Source: Kiritimatiellales bacterium
Lineage (GTDB): Bacteria > Verrucomicrobiota > Kiritimatiellia > Kiritimatiellales > Pontiellaceae
Assembly: GCA_016744085.1 (NCBI GenBank)
Contig: JADGFE010000003.1
Span: forward strand, 1 to 48,745
Length of the DNA stretch: 48,745 nt
Reading direction: 5' to 3'
Below the pieces are notes generated by a model. The model searched no databases and had not been told where the DNA came from. It was given only the letters and a program-made list of their open reading frames with translations. Of the stretch, positions 27,386 through 34,771 are shown piece after piece (position 1 is the first letter of the stretch; every line of letters begins with the position of its first letter). A program made the translations under genes and the position numbers.

Positions 27386-28231
27386 ATGAAAACACATACG
27401 GCTACAGAGAAACAAAATCTGATGCTCATCGTTGGCGGAAATGGAAAAAGCGGACGACGCGTTGCGACAATGCTCACAGAACGAAACGTTCCAATACGAA
27501 TCGGATCGCGCTCCGGAAAAACCCCCTTTGACTGAGAAGATGAATCCACCTGGGCATCGGTACTGAATCATGTGACTGCGGTCTACGTGACCTATTATCC
27601 CGATCTTGCTGCGCCAACCGCTCCGGCATCGATTCGTCGTTTCACCGAACTGGCACAGCAAAGTGGCGTGCGGCATCTGGTTCTACTTTCCGGTCGCGGC
27701 GAAGAGGTCGCAATTACCTGTGAACAGATTGTGCAGAATTCCGGAATGGCATGGACCATTGTTCGCGCCAGTTGGTTTAACCAAAACTTCAGCGAAGGAT
27801 TCTTTCTTGATCCACTGCGCGACGGCGTTTTGGCATTGCCCGCAGGCGAGGTACGCGAACCCTTCATTGATGTGGATGATATTGCCGACGTAGTTGTCGC
27901 CTCTCTGACAGAAGACAGACATAAAGGGAAGCTCTACGAAGTGACGGGGGGCCAACTACTGACTTTCGCCGAAGCGGTTGCCGAAATCGCCACTGCTGCA
28001 GACAGAGAACTCCAGTATGTTCAAATCACGAATAAGCAATTTGCTGCCGGGATGACTGAACATGGTGTTCCGCAAGAGGTGATCGATCTGACAACCTATC
28101 TCTTCGACACCATTTTGGATGGTCGTAATTCCCGCATTGCAAGTGGCGTACAGGACGCACTTGGCCGCCCTCCCCGGGACTTTACCAGCTATGCAAAAAA
28201 TATTGCTGCAACCGGAATTTGGGGAAGCTGA
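27386..28231 (+). pseudogene. NmrA-like NAD(P)-binding protein gene with an internal TGA
   Basis: The ATG at 27386 follows an AGGAG ribosome site and opens a Rossmann fold (LMLIVGGNGKSGRRVATML). The frame meets TGA at 27533-27535 in PFD-stop-EDESTW, where a tryptophan codon TGG would fit. The same frame then continues without a break through HVTAVYVTYYPD, VRHLVLLSGRGEE, GMAWTIVRASWFNQNF and FIDVDDIADVVVASL to the stop at 28229-28231. The intact product would be 281 residues, an atypical short-chain dehydrogenase/NmrA relative acting as a redox sensor or quinone reductase. The ORF track shows only the part after 27572. Confidence 0.85.
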
Positions 28232-28273
28232 AGTTCCGCTTATTCTCTCAACTAAATTAATTAAGGAATCCAT

Positions 28274-28885
28274 ATGAATACTTTTACCGCAATCGAACAA
28301 CGACGATCTGTTAAGCACTTTGACCCCGATCATCAAATGAATGACGATGAAGTCGAAACCCTGCTGAACTTGGCGACACTCGCCCCGACGGCATTCAACA
28401 TTCAGAACTGGCGCTTTCTACTGGCCGAGGATCCCACGCTTCGCAAACAACTTCGGACTGTGGCCTGGGATCAAGCGCAGGTAACCGATGCTTCTCTGCT
28501 CATCATTTTATGTGCTGATCTGCAAGCTTGGGATAAACAACCGGAACGCTACTGGATAAATGCGCCGCAGAAAGTTAACGACTTCATGGTTCCGGCGATT
28601 GGAGAATACTACCGTGGCAGGGAGCAGGTACAGCGCGATGAAGCATTACGGTCGTGCGGCATTGCTGCGCAAACGCTGATGCTCGGCGCGAAGGCGATGG
28701 GTTACGACGCATGCCCTATGGACGGGTTCGACTTCGATGCCGCAGGAAAACTTATCGATTTACCGGCTGACCATATCATCACCATGTTTGTCGCCATCGG
28801 CAAGGGCACCAAAGAGCCTTGGCCTCGACCCGGACAGCTTCCATTGGATGATGTAATGTTCAAAAATAGTTTCCCGACGAAATAA
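28274..28885 (+). CDS. Nitroreductase-family flavoprotein
   Basis: The 203-residue protein begins with the FMN-binding signature AIEQRRSVKHFD. It continues with LLNLATLAPTAFNIQNWRF, then LMLGAKAMGYDACPMDGFD and a C-terminal VAIGKGTKEPWPRPGQLP, all typical of the NfsB/YdgI-like nitroreductases. These use NAD(P)H to reduce nitro compounds or quinones. It is one of the intact genes of the sigma54 operon. Nothing in it looks damaged. Confidence 0.92.
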   Translation: MNTFTAIEQRRSVKHFDPDHQMNDDEVETLLNLATLAPTAFNIQNWRFLLAEDPTLRKQLRTVAWDQAQVTDASLLIILCADLQAWDKQPERYWINAPQKVNDFMVPAIGEYYRGREQVQRDEALRSCGIAAQTLMLGAKAMGYDACPMDGFDFDAAGKLIDLPADHIITMFVAIGKGTKEPWPRPGQLPLDDVMFKNSFPTK

Positions 28886-28892
28886 GATAAAA

Positions 28893-28964
28893 GTGATCGT
28901 ATGGGGAAAACACGATTTTATGATCCGCAAGGTAGATCCCAGCCATAAAAAGTTACGACTGTAG
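28893..28964 (+). pseudogene. Relic of a duplicated alpha/beta hydrolase 3' end
   Basis: The 24-codon frame reads VIVWGKHDFMIRKVDPSHKK and then a stop. It matches two separated parts of the hydrolase at 25730-26713, IVWGEHDY and [12 protein letters not shown], with everything between deleted. This is a scar of gene duplication followed by deletion, not a functional gene. Confidence 0.75.
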
Positions 28965-29023
28965 TTCTGGCGGCCCGCATAGCGCGAGCCGTCATTTAAC
29001 CCCCAAGTATATAAGGAGCAATT

Positions 29024-29219
29024 ATGAAAAAATGGGAATACAAATTTTTAGATTCAAAAAATATTCCTACTGAAGGTGTACTCAGGAAACGGGAAAGACT
29101 TGGCTAAAATCAATCAATTCAGCGATTTGAACTTCCTGAAAAAGTGTCCGGCAGATTCGATCTACGTAGTCGTGGGCACTGGCATCGTATGTAGCAAAGA
29201 ACAAGGAATGAAACTATGA
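29024..29219 (+). pseudogene. Small DUF4177-like gene with a frameshift
   Basis: A good ribosome site (AAGGAG) precedes the ATG at 29024, which reads MKKWEYKFLDSKNIPTEGVLRK, the typical opening of small DUF4177 proteins. That frame stops at 29107. A one-base shift around 29090 continues as GKDLAKINQFSDLNFLKKCPADSIYVVVGTG to a TGA whose last bases overlap the next gene's ATG (ATGA). The joined length, about 64 residues, fits the family's size. Family assignment rests on the first 20 residues; the function is unknown. Confidence 0.5.
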
Positions 29220-29497
29220 AGTATACTGAGAATCCGATCTATATATGGAGTGGCCTTATCCTCCTAACATCCCTGTTCTGTCTTGTACTGATCTGGTCGC
29301 TCGTTCCGGTTAATGGAATGACACTGCCCCGTATTCTAGAACAGGTATTGAATGTCACTTTTCATACCTCTGCCCTATGCGTTTCTTTGGCATGCGGAAT
29401 ATTAGCCGTGGGAGCAATCGCGCTCACCCTTTTCATTCCCCTGCCCGAGACTAACTCACCCTGTTTATCAGAAGGACTTCAAAATGAACCCAAATAA
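29216..29497 (+). CDS. Small membrane protein, two predicted segments
   Basis: The 93-residue product has two hydrophobic stretches, WSGLILLTSLFCLVLIWSLV (about 11-30) and ALCVSLACGILAVGAIALTLFI (about 53-74), and no recognisable domain. Its ATG overlaps the upstream remnant's stop, and its 3' end overlaps the next gene by 14 bases, so it sits tightly in the operon. The function is unknown. Confidence 0.55.
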   Translation: MKYTENPIYIWSGLILLTSLFCLVLIWSLVPVNGMTLPRILEQVLNVTFHTSALCVSLACGILAVGAIALTLFIPLPETNSPCLSEGLQNEPK

Positions 29498-30092
29498 ATA
29501 TACCGCAGAAAATGGTTCCATTATGCCGGTTAGCGACATTGCCTTTACCCCTTCCGTAAAAGCATTTCAGGAACGCATGGGATCGTGTGAAAACTATGCC
29601 TCCATGGAACAACATGGTGGATGGAAGGTTAAAATTGCCCCGCAACTTAAAAACTTTATTACGGAAATGGATACCTTTTTCCTCGGTACCGTGAACGCAG
29701 AAGGACAGCCTTACATTCAGCATCGCGGCGGCCCCAAGGGCTTTCTGAAAGTACTTGATGATCGAACGCTGGCCTTCGGCGATTTTGAGGGGAACCGACA
29801 ATATATTACCGCAGGAAATCTGGAAGACAGCAACAAGGCTTTTATCTTTCTGCTAGATACAGCAAATCGCCGCCGCATTAAAATTTGGGGGAGAGCAGAA
29901 CTGGCCGCGAGCAGTACCGAACTTTTAGAATCTTTTTATACCCCTAACTATGGCTATGAACCGACCCGGGTAATTTTGTTTCATGTGGATGCATGGGATG
30001 TGAATTGCCCGCAGCACATTACCCCGCGTTTCACTCAGGAAGAAATCGATGAAATAACCGAACCACTTCAGGCCCGTATTGACGAACGTTGA
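29484..30092 (+). CDS. Pyridoxamine 5'-phosphate oxidase-family flavoprotein
   Basis: The 202-residue protein has the split-barrel FMN-binding pattern: FITEMDTFFLGTVNAEGQPYIQHRGGPKGFLKVLDDRTLAFGDFEGNRQY, then DTANRRRIKIWGRAEL. This matches the pyridoxamine-phosphate-oxidase-like general-stress/F420-or-FMN superfamily rather than PdxH itself. The C-terminal NCPQHITPRFTQEEI is common in members found beside nitroreductase and NmrA genes. A role in flavin-dependent reduction or detoxification is likely but unspecified. It is the last clearly intact gene of the sigma54 operon. Confidence 0.85.
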   Translation: MNPNKYTAENGSIMPVSDIAFTPSVKAFQERMGSCENYASMEQHGGWKVKIAPQLKNFITEMDTFFLGTVNAEGQPYIQHRGGPKGFLKVLDDRTLAFGDFEGNRQYITAGNLEDSNKAFIFLLDTANRRRIKIWGRAELAASSTELLESFYTPNYGYEPTRVILFHVDAWDVNCPQHITPRFTQEEIDEITEPLQARIDER

Positions 30093-30122
30093 ACAACGTT
30101 TAAAAAACAATGGAGAAGCACC

Positions 30123-30322
30123 ATGAGTACTCAACAAAAATTAGCCCTCCCCTTTTTTTCCTCGCTAAAGTACAGGCCATCGAAGATGGATGAAATGGCT
30201 GCGATACCGCAGTGGGTTGCGCTGGCCTATTCCGAAGACTCACAATGGCGCAATCGCGGCGATTTTTTTTGCCGGGCGCGAAGCCATTAAAGCCTTTCTA
30301 ACCCGCAAGAAGGAAAAAGAAC
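30123..30322 (+). pseudogene. NTF2-like (DUF1348/SnoaL-type) gene, heavily decayed
   Basis: The ATG at 30123 follows a GGAGAAG ribosome site. Pieces of one protein appear in alternating frames: MSTQQKLALPFF, then LAKVQAIEDG followed by TGA at 30191, then VALAYSEDSQWRNRGDFF, then AGREAIKAFLTRK. This is the order seen in DUF1348/NTF2-like proteins of about 150 residues. At least three frameshifts and one nonsense codon are needed, and the 3' half is absent. The right end is a fusion to the next remnant, so the boundary is approximate. Confidence 0.7.
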
Positions 30323-31133
30323 TCATGACCAGCTGGTTCGAAGGGCAGGCCCCACAATTGCGCGACGGTAACGAAGGCCTAGACCACGCAGTGGCCTGTG
30401 GCGGTGCTTTCTACGGCGGCGCAAAACACTACGGCGGCGTTCGCATCCACGGTGGCACGGCGCGTTCTTACTATCTCGGGATTTAAACTGCGGGACTCGC
30501 CATTCCGGGCGCCCCGCGTCCGTTGAATGCATTCTGCGGAGTACTTGCTGTACTTCCTTCCGGTTCGGGTGAACACAGGACAAGCCGGGCGACCTCGTGA
30601 TAATCGACGAAGAAACAATGCGCCCGCATGCCATCCATCAAAACGATCCAAAATTTCGGCAAAAAGAAAACGACGGAAATGATCTCGGTGCAGCTTAATG
30701 CCCAGCTGACAGAAATCGGTACGATTGAAGTCTGGCTTGCGGAAAAAAGCGGCAATCGGAAATGGAAACTTCAATTTGATGCACGCGCCGCCGTCTGGAC
30801 ACTGGGCCGAAGCGGGGTAATAAATCCCTCTACGGACCGCTGAATACGGTGGTACCAGCGGAACAGGTTCCAGACTGGGCGGAACGCACCATGAATCTAG
30901 TCGGCCAAAATAGAGAACTTTATTTTGCGCTGATGCATATGGCCCGGCGTACTGGTGACCGTTATCGCGATCTGCCGGACGAGACCCGACAAAAGCTCCT
31001 CGACTGGATGGTTAAACATGATTGCCCCGAATGACTTCAACAGCTTGTTCGTGAAGGCGGACTATTGGATACCGAAGAGCAGGATCACACCTTTGGCGAA
31101 AGCCTGCCGGCCGGCCTTCATCTGCCCGGATAA
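30323..31133 (+). pseudogene. 3' remnant of an Hsp70-family (DUF3731-type) gene
   Basis: Four pieces in order resemble the C-terminal half of large Hsp70-family proteins: HAVACGGAFYGG...VRIHGGTARSYYLGI, TAGLAIPGAPRPLNAF (after an in-frame TAA at 30484 where GAA would fit), ISVQLNAQLTEIGTIEVWLAEKSGNRKWKLQFD (from about 30676), and LYGPLNTVVPAEQVPDWAERTMNLVGQNRELYFALMHMARRTGDRYRDL (30810-31034). A final shifted piece, LVREGGLLDTEEQDHTFGESLPAGLHL, ends at TAA 31131-31133. The ATPase domain is gone and the DUF3731-like part carries at least one internal deletion. The frame changes at least three times. Assignment is from memory of the family. Confidence 0.7.
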
Positions 31134-31135
31134 AG

Positions 31136-31165
31136 AAAAAACCCGACCTGCAAATGCAGGCCGGG
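31136..31165 (-). terminator. Rho-independent terminator after tRNA-Gly
   Basis: On the minus strand CCCGGCCTGC-ATTT-GCAGGTCGGG forms a ten-base-pair stem with one G-U pair, directly followed by TTTTTT. It lies seven bases beyond the tRNA 3' end. Confidence 0.88.
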
Positions 31166-31172
31166 TCTAGAA

Positions 31173-31247
31173 TGGAGCGAGCGAAGAGATTCGAACTCTC
31201 GACAACGACCTTGGCAAGGTCGAGCTCTACCACTGAGCTACGCTCGC
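31173..31247 (-). tRNA. tRNA-Gly (GCC)
   Basis: The minus strand folds as a cloverleaf with acceptor GCGAGCG pairing with CGCTCGC, D-arm TAGCTCAGTGGTAGAGC, anticodon stem-loop GACCTTGCCAAGGTC with GCC, and TTCGAAT in the T-loop. The 3' end TCCA shows that CCA is encoded. It is probably co-transcribed with tRNA-Ser, which lies 46 bases upstream. Confidence 0.95.
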
Positions 31248-31274
31248 TTAAAACATTTCATTCCCTGCCGACTT

Positions 31275-31289
31275 TTCCAACTTTTGGAA
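31275..31289. repeat. TTCCAA-N3-TTGGAA palindrome between the two tRNA genes
   Basis: Exact intergenic copy with spacer CTT. The arms extend to eight bases (TTTTCCAA-CTT-TTGGAAAA). It lies in the 46-base tRNA spacer, where it cannot be a coding by-product. Confidence 0.7.
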
Positions 31290-31293
31290 AAAA

Positions 31294-31383
<90 letters not shown>

Positions 31384-31403
31384 TGAAATGGAACGAGTCG
31401 GGA

Positions 31404-31432
31404 AAGCTACACACTTCACTGGGGGAACGCAA
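31404..31432 (-). promoter_or_regulatory. Candidate promoter of the tRNA-Ser/tRNA-Gly unit
   Basis: On the minus strand TTGCGT and TAGCTT are 17 bases apart, about 20 bases upstream of the tRNA-Ser 5' end. Supported by consensus and position only. Confidence 0.45.
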
Positions 31433-31455
31433 CCGGGATTTTAGGTAATTTTTAT

Positions 31456-31474
31456 ACAAATAGGACCTATTTGT
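31456..31474. promoter_or_regulatory. Perfect 19-bp palindromic operator (Fur/Zur-type) of the metal operon
   Basis: ACAAATAGG-A-CCTATTTGT is a perfect 9-1-9 inverted repeat. This is the geometry of Fur-family boxes, though the sequence differs from the E. coli Fur box. It sits about 45 bases upstream of the first metal-operon gene and overlaps a possible -35 element (TTGTTA), so binding there would repress. The regulator itself is not in the window. Confidence 0.75.
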
Positions 31475-31499
31475 TAGAACTTGACTTGACCTGTAATTA
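31471..31499 (+). promoter_or_regulatory. Candidate promoter of the metal-uptake operon
   Basis: TTGTTA (31471-31476) and TAATTA (31494-31499) are separated by 17 bases. The -35 element shares its first bases with the right arm of the 19-bp palindrome. Confidence 0.4.
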
Positions 31500-31520
31500 T
31501 GAATTCTGTTTTTTTGAATC

Positions 31521-31862
31521 GTGAATCGAATCCGCACCAGTCTGAGTATTTTATATCTTCTTCTGATGGTTCTTCTGCCGTGGTTGCATATGCCGCTACA
31601 CAGCTATGAATCAGCAGATGCCATCGGAGCGGCACACGATACATGCGGACACCATCATGATCACCAGAATGAAGAGCCGCAGAAAAGTGATGATTGCGGG
31701 CTCTGTAACCTTGCAATATTGCCGGCAGATCTTCCCGCCGCACTGAATGTCCCTGCAGCTCTTTATATCCTCTCTGATATTCAGGAAGATTCATATGATT
31801 ATGCTGATGCCACAACTCAGCGTAATTATCAGGCACGCGCACCTCCGTTTATGGCTGTTTAG
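31521..31862 (+). CDS. Small exported His/Cys-rich protein at the head of a metal operon
   Basis: The 113-residue ORF starts at GTG 31521 and has a hydrophobic N-terminus (ILYLLLMVLLPWLHMPL) followed by a putative metal-binding stretch, CGHHHDHQNEEPQKSDDCGLC. An ATG at 31566 inside the hydrophobic stretch is an alternative start. No family is certain; it resembles small periplasmic or membrane-tethered metal-binding proteins. It precedes the candidate barrel gene by 61 bases, so it may hand metal to the transporter or sense it. That role is inference. Confidence 0.6.
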   Translation: MNRIRTSLSILYLLLMVLLPWLHMPLHSYESADAIGAAHDTCGHHHDHQNEEPQKSDDCGLCNLAILPADLPAALNVPAALYILSDIQEDSYDYADATTQRNYQARAPPFMAV

Positions 31863-31923
31863 CACCCTTGCTATTCCCCTGCCTCGACAGGTTTACAGTC
31901 AAATAATTTAAACGGAGAAAGAA

Positions 31924-33180
31924 ATGAAATACCATTATTCTTCCGCCATTTTGGTAATGGCGGGCGCTTTACTTACCCTGAACGCAGTTGCTCAGGATGA
32001 TACACCTGAAAAGGTACCCACCCGAAACGATTCCACCAGCGCACTGAGCGCTTTCAACCCGGCGGTCTCGGCTATCGTGGACATGTACTATTATAACGAA
32101 AATTCGAAAGAAGGCCTCTCGCACATGAAAGAAGAGATGCCCGGCTTCGCAGGTCATTCTCATGGCGAGGACGAACATGATCATGGAGAGAAAGAGAATG
32201 GTTTCAATCTAAACCATGTTGAGCTCACGCTATCCGCTGAGGTTGACAACTACTTCAAAGCTCTGGCCAATGTGGCGATTTCTGAAGACGGCGCCGAGAT
32301 CGAAGAAGCGTGGGCTGAAACCACTGGACTGCCCTGGGGCTTCCAGGCCAAAGCCGGTAAGCTCTTCAGTAACTTTGGCTACATTAACGCCCAGCACTCA
32401 CATATGTGGGACTTCAGTGATCAGCCGTTGATCTACGAACTCTCGTTAGGCTCTCACGGCCTGAACGACAAAGGGGTACAGCTGAGTTGGCTTGCGCCGA
32501 CTCCGGTCTACCTATTGTTTGGTGCCGAGGTTTTCCAGGGTGACAACGAAATGATGTATGTCCAGAAAGAGAACGACGACCTTCCGAAAAACGATGGGCC
32601 ACGTCTTGGAGTCGGCTGGGTGAAACTTGCTCCACTTCAGATCGACAATCATGAGTTACTGCTTGGCCTGTTCGGCGCATCAGGTAGCCACCAGGAAGTC
32701 CATGAAGAAGGCGGAGCAACAAATAGCTTCGATGGCATCAACTGGTTTGCCGGTGCAGATGCCGTGTATAAATTTGATTCCGGCAAAGCCTACGACCAAG
32801 GCGATGCGACTGTGCAGGCTGAATATTTCTACCGCAACAAGGAGCTTGATCAGGAGAATGGCGACGAGGAGCTAACCGGCGCTCAGGACGGTTACTATAT
32901 TCAGGGCACGTATGGCATCCTGCCACGCTGGCGTGGCGGACTGCGTTGGGAACAAGTGGGCCTGACTAATCAGGAAGAGGAAGAAGGAATTAAAAAGGAA
33001 TTCAGCGACAGCTGGCGCGCTACGGCCATGGTCGATTTGCGGCCTTCCGAATTTTCGCAGGTTCGTTTCCAGGTGAGCAATGGCGACTATGATCTCGGCG
33101 ACAAAGGAGTCGAAAATGTTTGGGAAGTCTACGTTCAACTCACATTTTCCATTGGTGCGCACGATGCCCACAGCTTCTAG
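31924..33180 (+). CDS. Putative outer-membrane beta-barrel of a metal-uptake operon
   Basis: The 418-residue protein has a signal peptide (SSAILVMAGALLTLNAVAQ). A His-rich segment follows (GHSHGEDEHDHGEKENGF, about residues 77-94), then a long region of alternating aromatic and polar strands ending in VQLTFSIGAHDAHSF, as expected of an outer-membrane barrel with a terminal phenylalanine. It lacks a TonB-receptor plug and is shorter than TonB-dependent receptors, so it is more likely a porin. Together with the ABC importer downstream it could admit zinc or manganese across the outer membrane. Function is inferred from the His cluster and operon position. Confidence 0.7.
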   Translation: MKYHYSSAILVMAGALLTLNAVAQDDTPEKVPTRNDSTSALSAFNPAVSAIVDMYYYNENSKEGLSHMKEEMPGFAGHSHGEDEHDHGEKENGFNLNHVELTLSAEVDNYFKALANVAISEDGAEIEEAWAETTGLPWGFQAKAGKLFSNFGYINAQHSHMWDFSDQPLIYELSLGSHGLNDKGVQLSWLAPTPVYLLFGAEVFQGDNEMMYVQKENDDLPKNDGPRLGVGWVKLAPLQIDNHELLLGLFGASGSHQEVHEEGGATNSFDGINWFAGADAVYKFDSGKAYDQGDATVQAEYFYRNKELDQENGDEELTGAQDGYYIQGTYGILPRWRGGLRWEQVGLTNQEEEEGIKKEFSDSWRATAMVDLRPSEFSQVRFQVSNGDYDLGDKGVENVWEVYVQLTFSIGAHDAHSF

Positions 33181-33188
33181 GATAAATC

Positions 33189-34088
33189 ATGTCTAAAAAA
33201 ATAAAATTTATTATACTAGCCCTTGCCGTTTCAGCGACAAGCTTTGCCGGAAAACTGAATGTGGTAACAACCACATCTGATCTGGCCTCCATCACGGAGA
33301 TCGTGGCAGGCGATCTTGCCAAAGTCAGCTCCATTTGTTCCGGCAATCAGGATCCGCACCATCTCCAGGCTCGCCCAAGATATGTGATGATGGCACGAAA
33401 TGCCGACCTCTGGATCCGTACCGGTATGGATCTGGAAATCGGCTGGGAAATGCCGGTGATTGACGGTTCCAGAAATCGGAAAATTCGTCCGGGAAATCCG
33501 GGACATCTTGATGTGTCTACCCAAATTCACAAACTAGACATTCCCGATGCAAGCATGCTTAGTCGGGCCATGGGTGATGTTCATTCGCAGGGCAATCCGC
33601 ACTATCTGATTGATCCCGAAAACGCCAAGCACGCGGCTCAGGATATTGCAGAGCGTCTTGCTCAGTTAGATCCGAAAAATGCTGATACCTACAGGAACAA
33701 CGCTGGTGCGTTTATCGATCGGATCGATAAGCGAATGGAGGAATGGAAAGAACAGATGGAACCCCTCAAGGGAAAATCCATTGTGACCTATCACCGGAGC
33801 TGGCTTTATTTTTGCGAGCGTTTTGGATTAACCATTGCCATAGAGCTGGAGCCGAAACCGGGTATTCCACCCAGTCCGACGCACCTGACTCGGGTTATCG
33901 AGACGGTTCAAGCTGATGAGATTAAGCTGATCCTTCAGGAGCCGTGGTATAGCACGAAAGCAGCAGATCGTGTGGCGGAAAAAACAGGTGCACGTGTTGT
34001 AACCGCACCTACATATACGGGTAGCGATCCGGATGCAGATAATTATATCGCGCTGATCGATCTGATCGTGAAGCGCCTTACGGAGTAA
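33189..34088 (+). CDS. Metal ABC transporter substrate-binding protein (ZnuA/TroA family)
   Basis: The 299-residue protein has a signal peptide (IIILALAVSATSFA region) and the cluster A-I fold. Candidate ligands are in QDPHHLQARP, GNPHYLIDPENA and GSDPDADNY, plus the conserved VTYHRSWLYFCERFGL and LEPKPGIPPSPTHL. It should capture a divalent ion, zinc or manganese, in the periplasm. It lacks the long His-rich loop seen in many ZnuA proteins, so the metal cannot be named; the His-rich neighbours favour zinc. It follows the barrel gene by eight bases. Confidence 0.88.
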   Translation: MSKKIKFIILALAVSATSFAGKLNVVTTTSDLASITEIVAGDLAKVSSICSGNQDPHHLQARPRYVMMARNADLWIRTGMDLEIGWEMPVIDGSRNRKIRPGNPGHLDVSTQIHKLDIPDASMLSRAMGDVHSQGNPHYLIDPENAKHAAQDIAERLAQLDPKNADTYRNNAGAFIDRIDKRMEEWKEQMEPLKGKSIVTYHRSWLYFCERFGLTIAIELEPKPGIPPSPTHLTRVIETVQADEIKLILQEPWYSTKAADRVAEKTGARVVTAPTYTGSDPDADNYIALIDLIVKRLTE

Positions 34089-34093
34089 TCGGC

Positions 34094-34771
34094 ATGAGTG
34101 GATCAATCATTACGTGCAAAGACGTGTGTGTGGCTTATGGCCGTACCGAGGTGTTGCATCAGGTTAACCTTGAGATTCCCGATGGAATTTTTCTGCCCTT
34201 CACCGGTCCGAATGGTTCTGGGAAAACGTCCCTGTTGCGCGCGATTCTCGGCTTGATTCCCATTCGGAAGGGGCGGATTCATAGCCCTTTCCAACAGAAT
34301 GCGGCAGGCTACGTTCCCCAGCACAAAGTGATTGATCCACTTTTTCCCGTCAGCGTTCGGCAAATTGTCGAAATGGGGCTCTACCCAAAACGGCGGCTTT
34401 TCCGCCCGCTTTCCGCTGAACAGCACGATGCGGCAGAAAATGCGTTGGATATGCTGAATATGGCAGAGCATACGGATAAAACCTTTCGCGAACTGTCCGG
34501 GGGAATGAAACAGAAAACGCTCATTGCCCGGGCGCTGGTCTCCGAGCCGGATGTCATCATTATGGACGAACCGACTTCGGAGCTGGACGAACAATCTGAG
34601 CAGGAAGTCCTCGGACATCTGATTAAGCTTAACCGCCAATACGGTAAAACGGTTCTGATGGCACACCATGATTTGGAATTGATGGGAACGCTGACGTCCA
34701 ATATGTGTCAGGTTCGGCACGGCAAAGCCGTCATTGTTCCGATTGGAAACGGAGGACAGACCGATGCATGA
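34094..34771 (+). CDS. Metal ABC transporter ATP-binding protein
   Basis: The 225-residue ATPase has Walker A GPNGSGKT (about 38-45), a Q-loop at YVPQHKVID, signature LSGGMKQK, Walker B VIIMDEPTSELDE and the switch histidine in LMAHHDLELMG. It matches the ZnuC/MntB family and powers the importer. It begins five bases after the binding-protein gene and overlaps the permease start by eight bases. Confidence 0.92.
   Translation: MSGSIITCKDVCVAYGRTEVLHQVNLEIPDGIFLPFTGPNGSGKTSLLRAILGLIPIRKGRIHSPFQQNAAGYVPQHKVIDPLFPVSVRQIVEMGLYPKRRLFRPLSAEQHDAAENALDMLNMAEHTDKTFRELSGGMKQKTLIARALVSEPDVIIMDEPTSELDEQSEQEVLGHLIKLNRQYGKTVLMAHHDLELMGTLTSNMCQVRHGKAVIVPIGNGGQTDA

Noticed and set aside
27533-30193. TGA read as tryptophan or selenocysteine at 27533 and 30191
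   Set aside because: TGA is used as a normal stop by intact genes here (for example at 895 and 34769), no selenocysteine hairpin is evident, and neighbouring genes carry other lesions.
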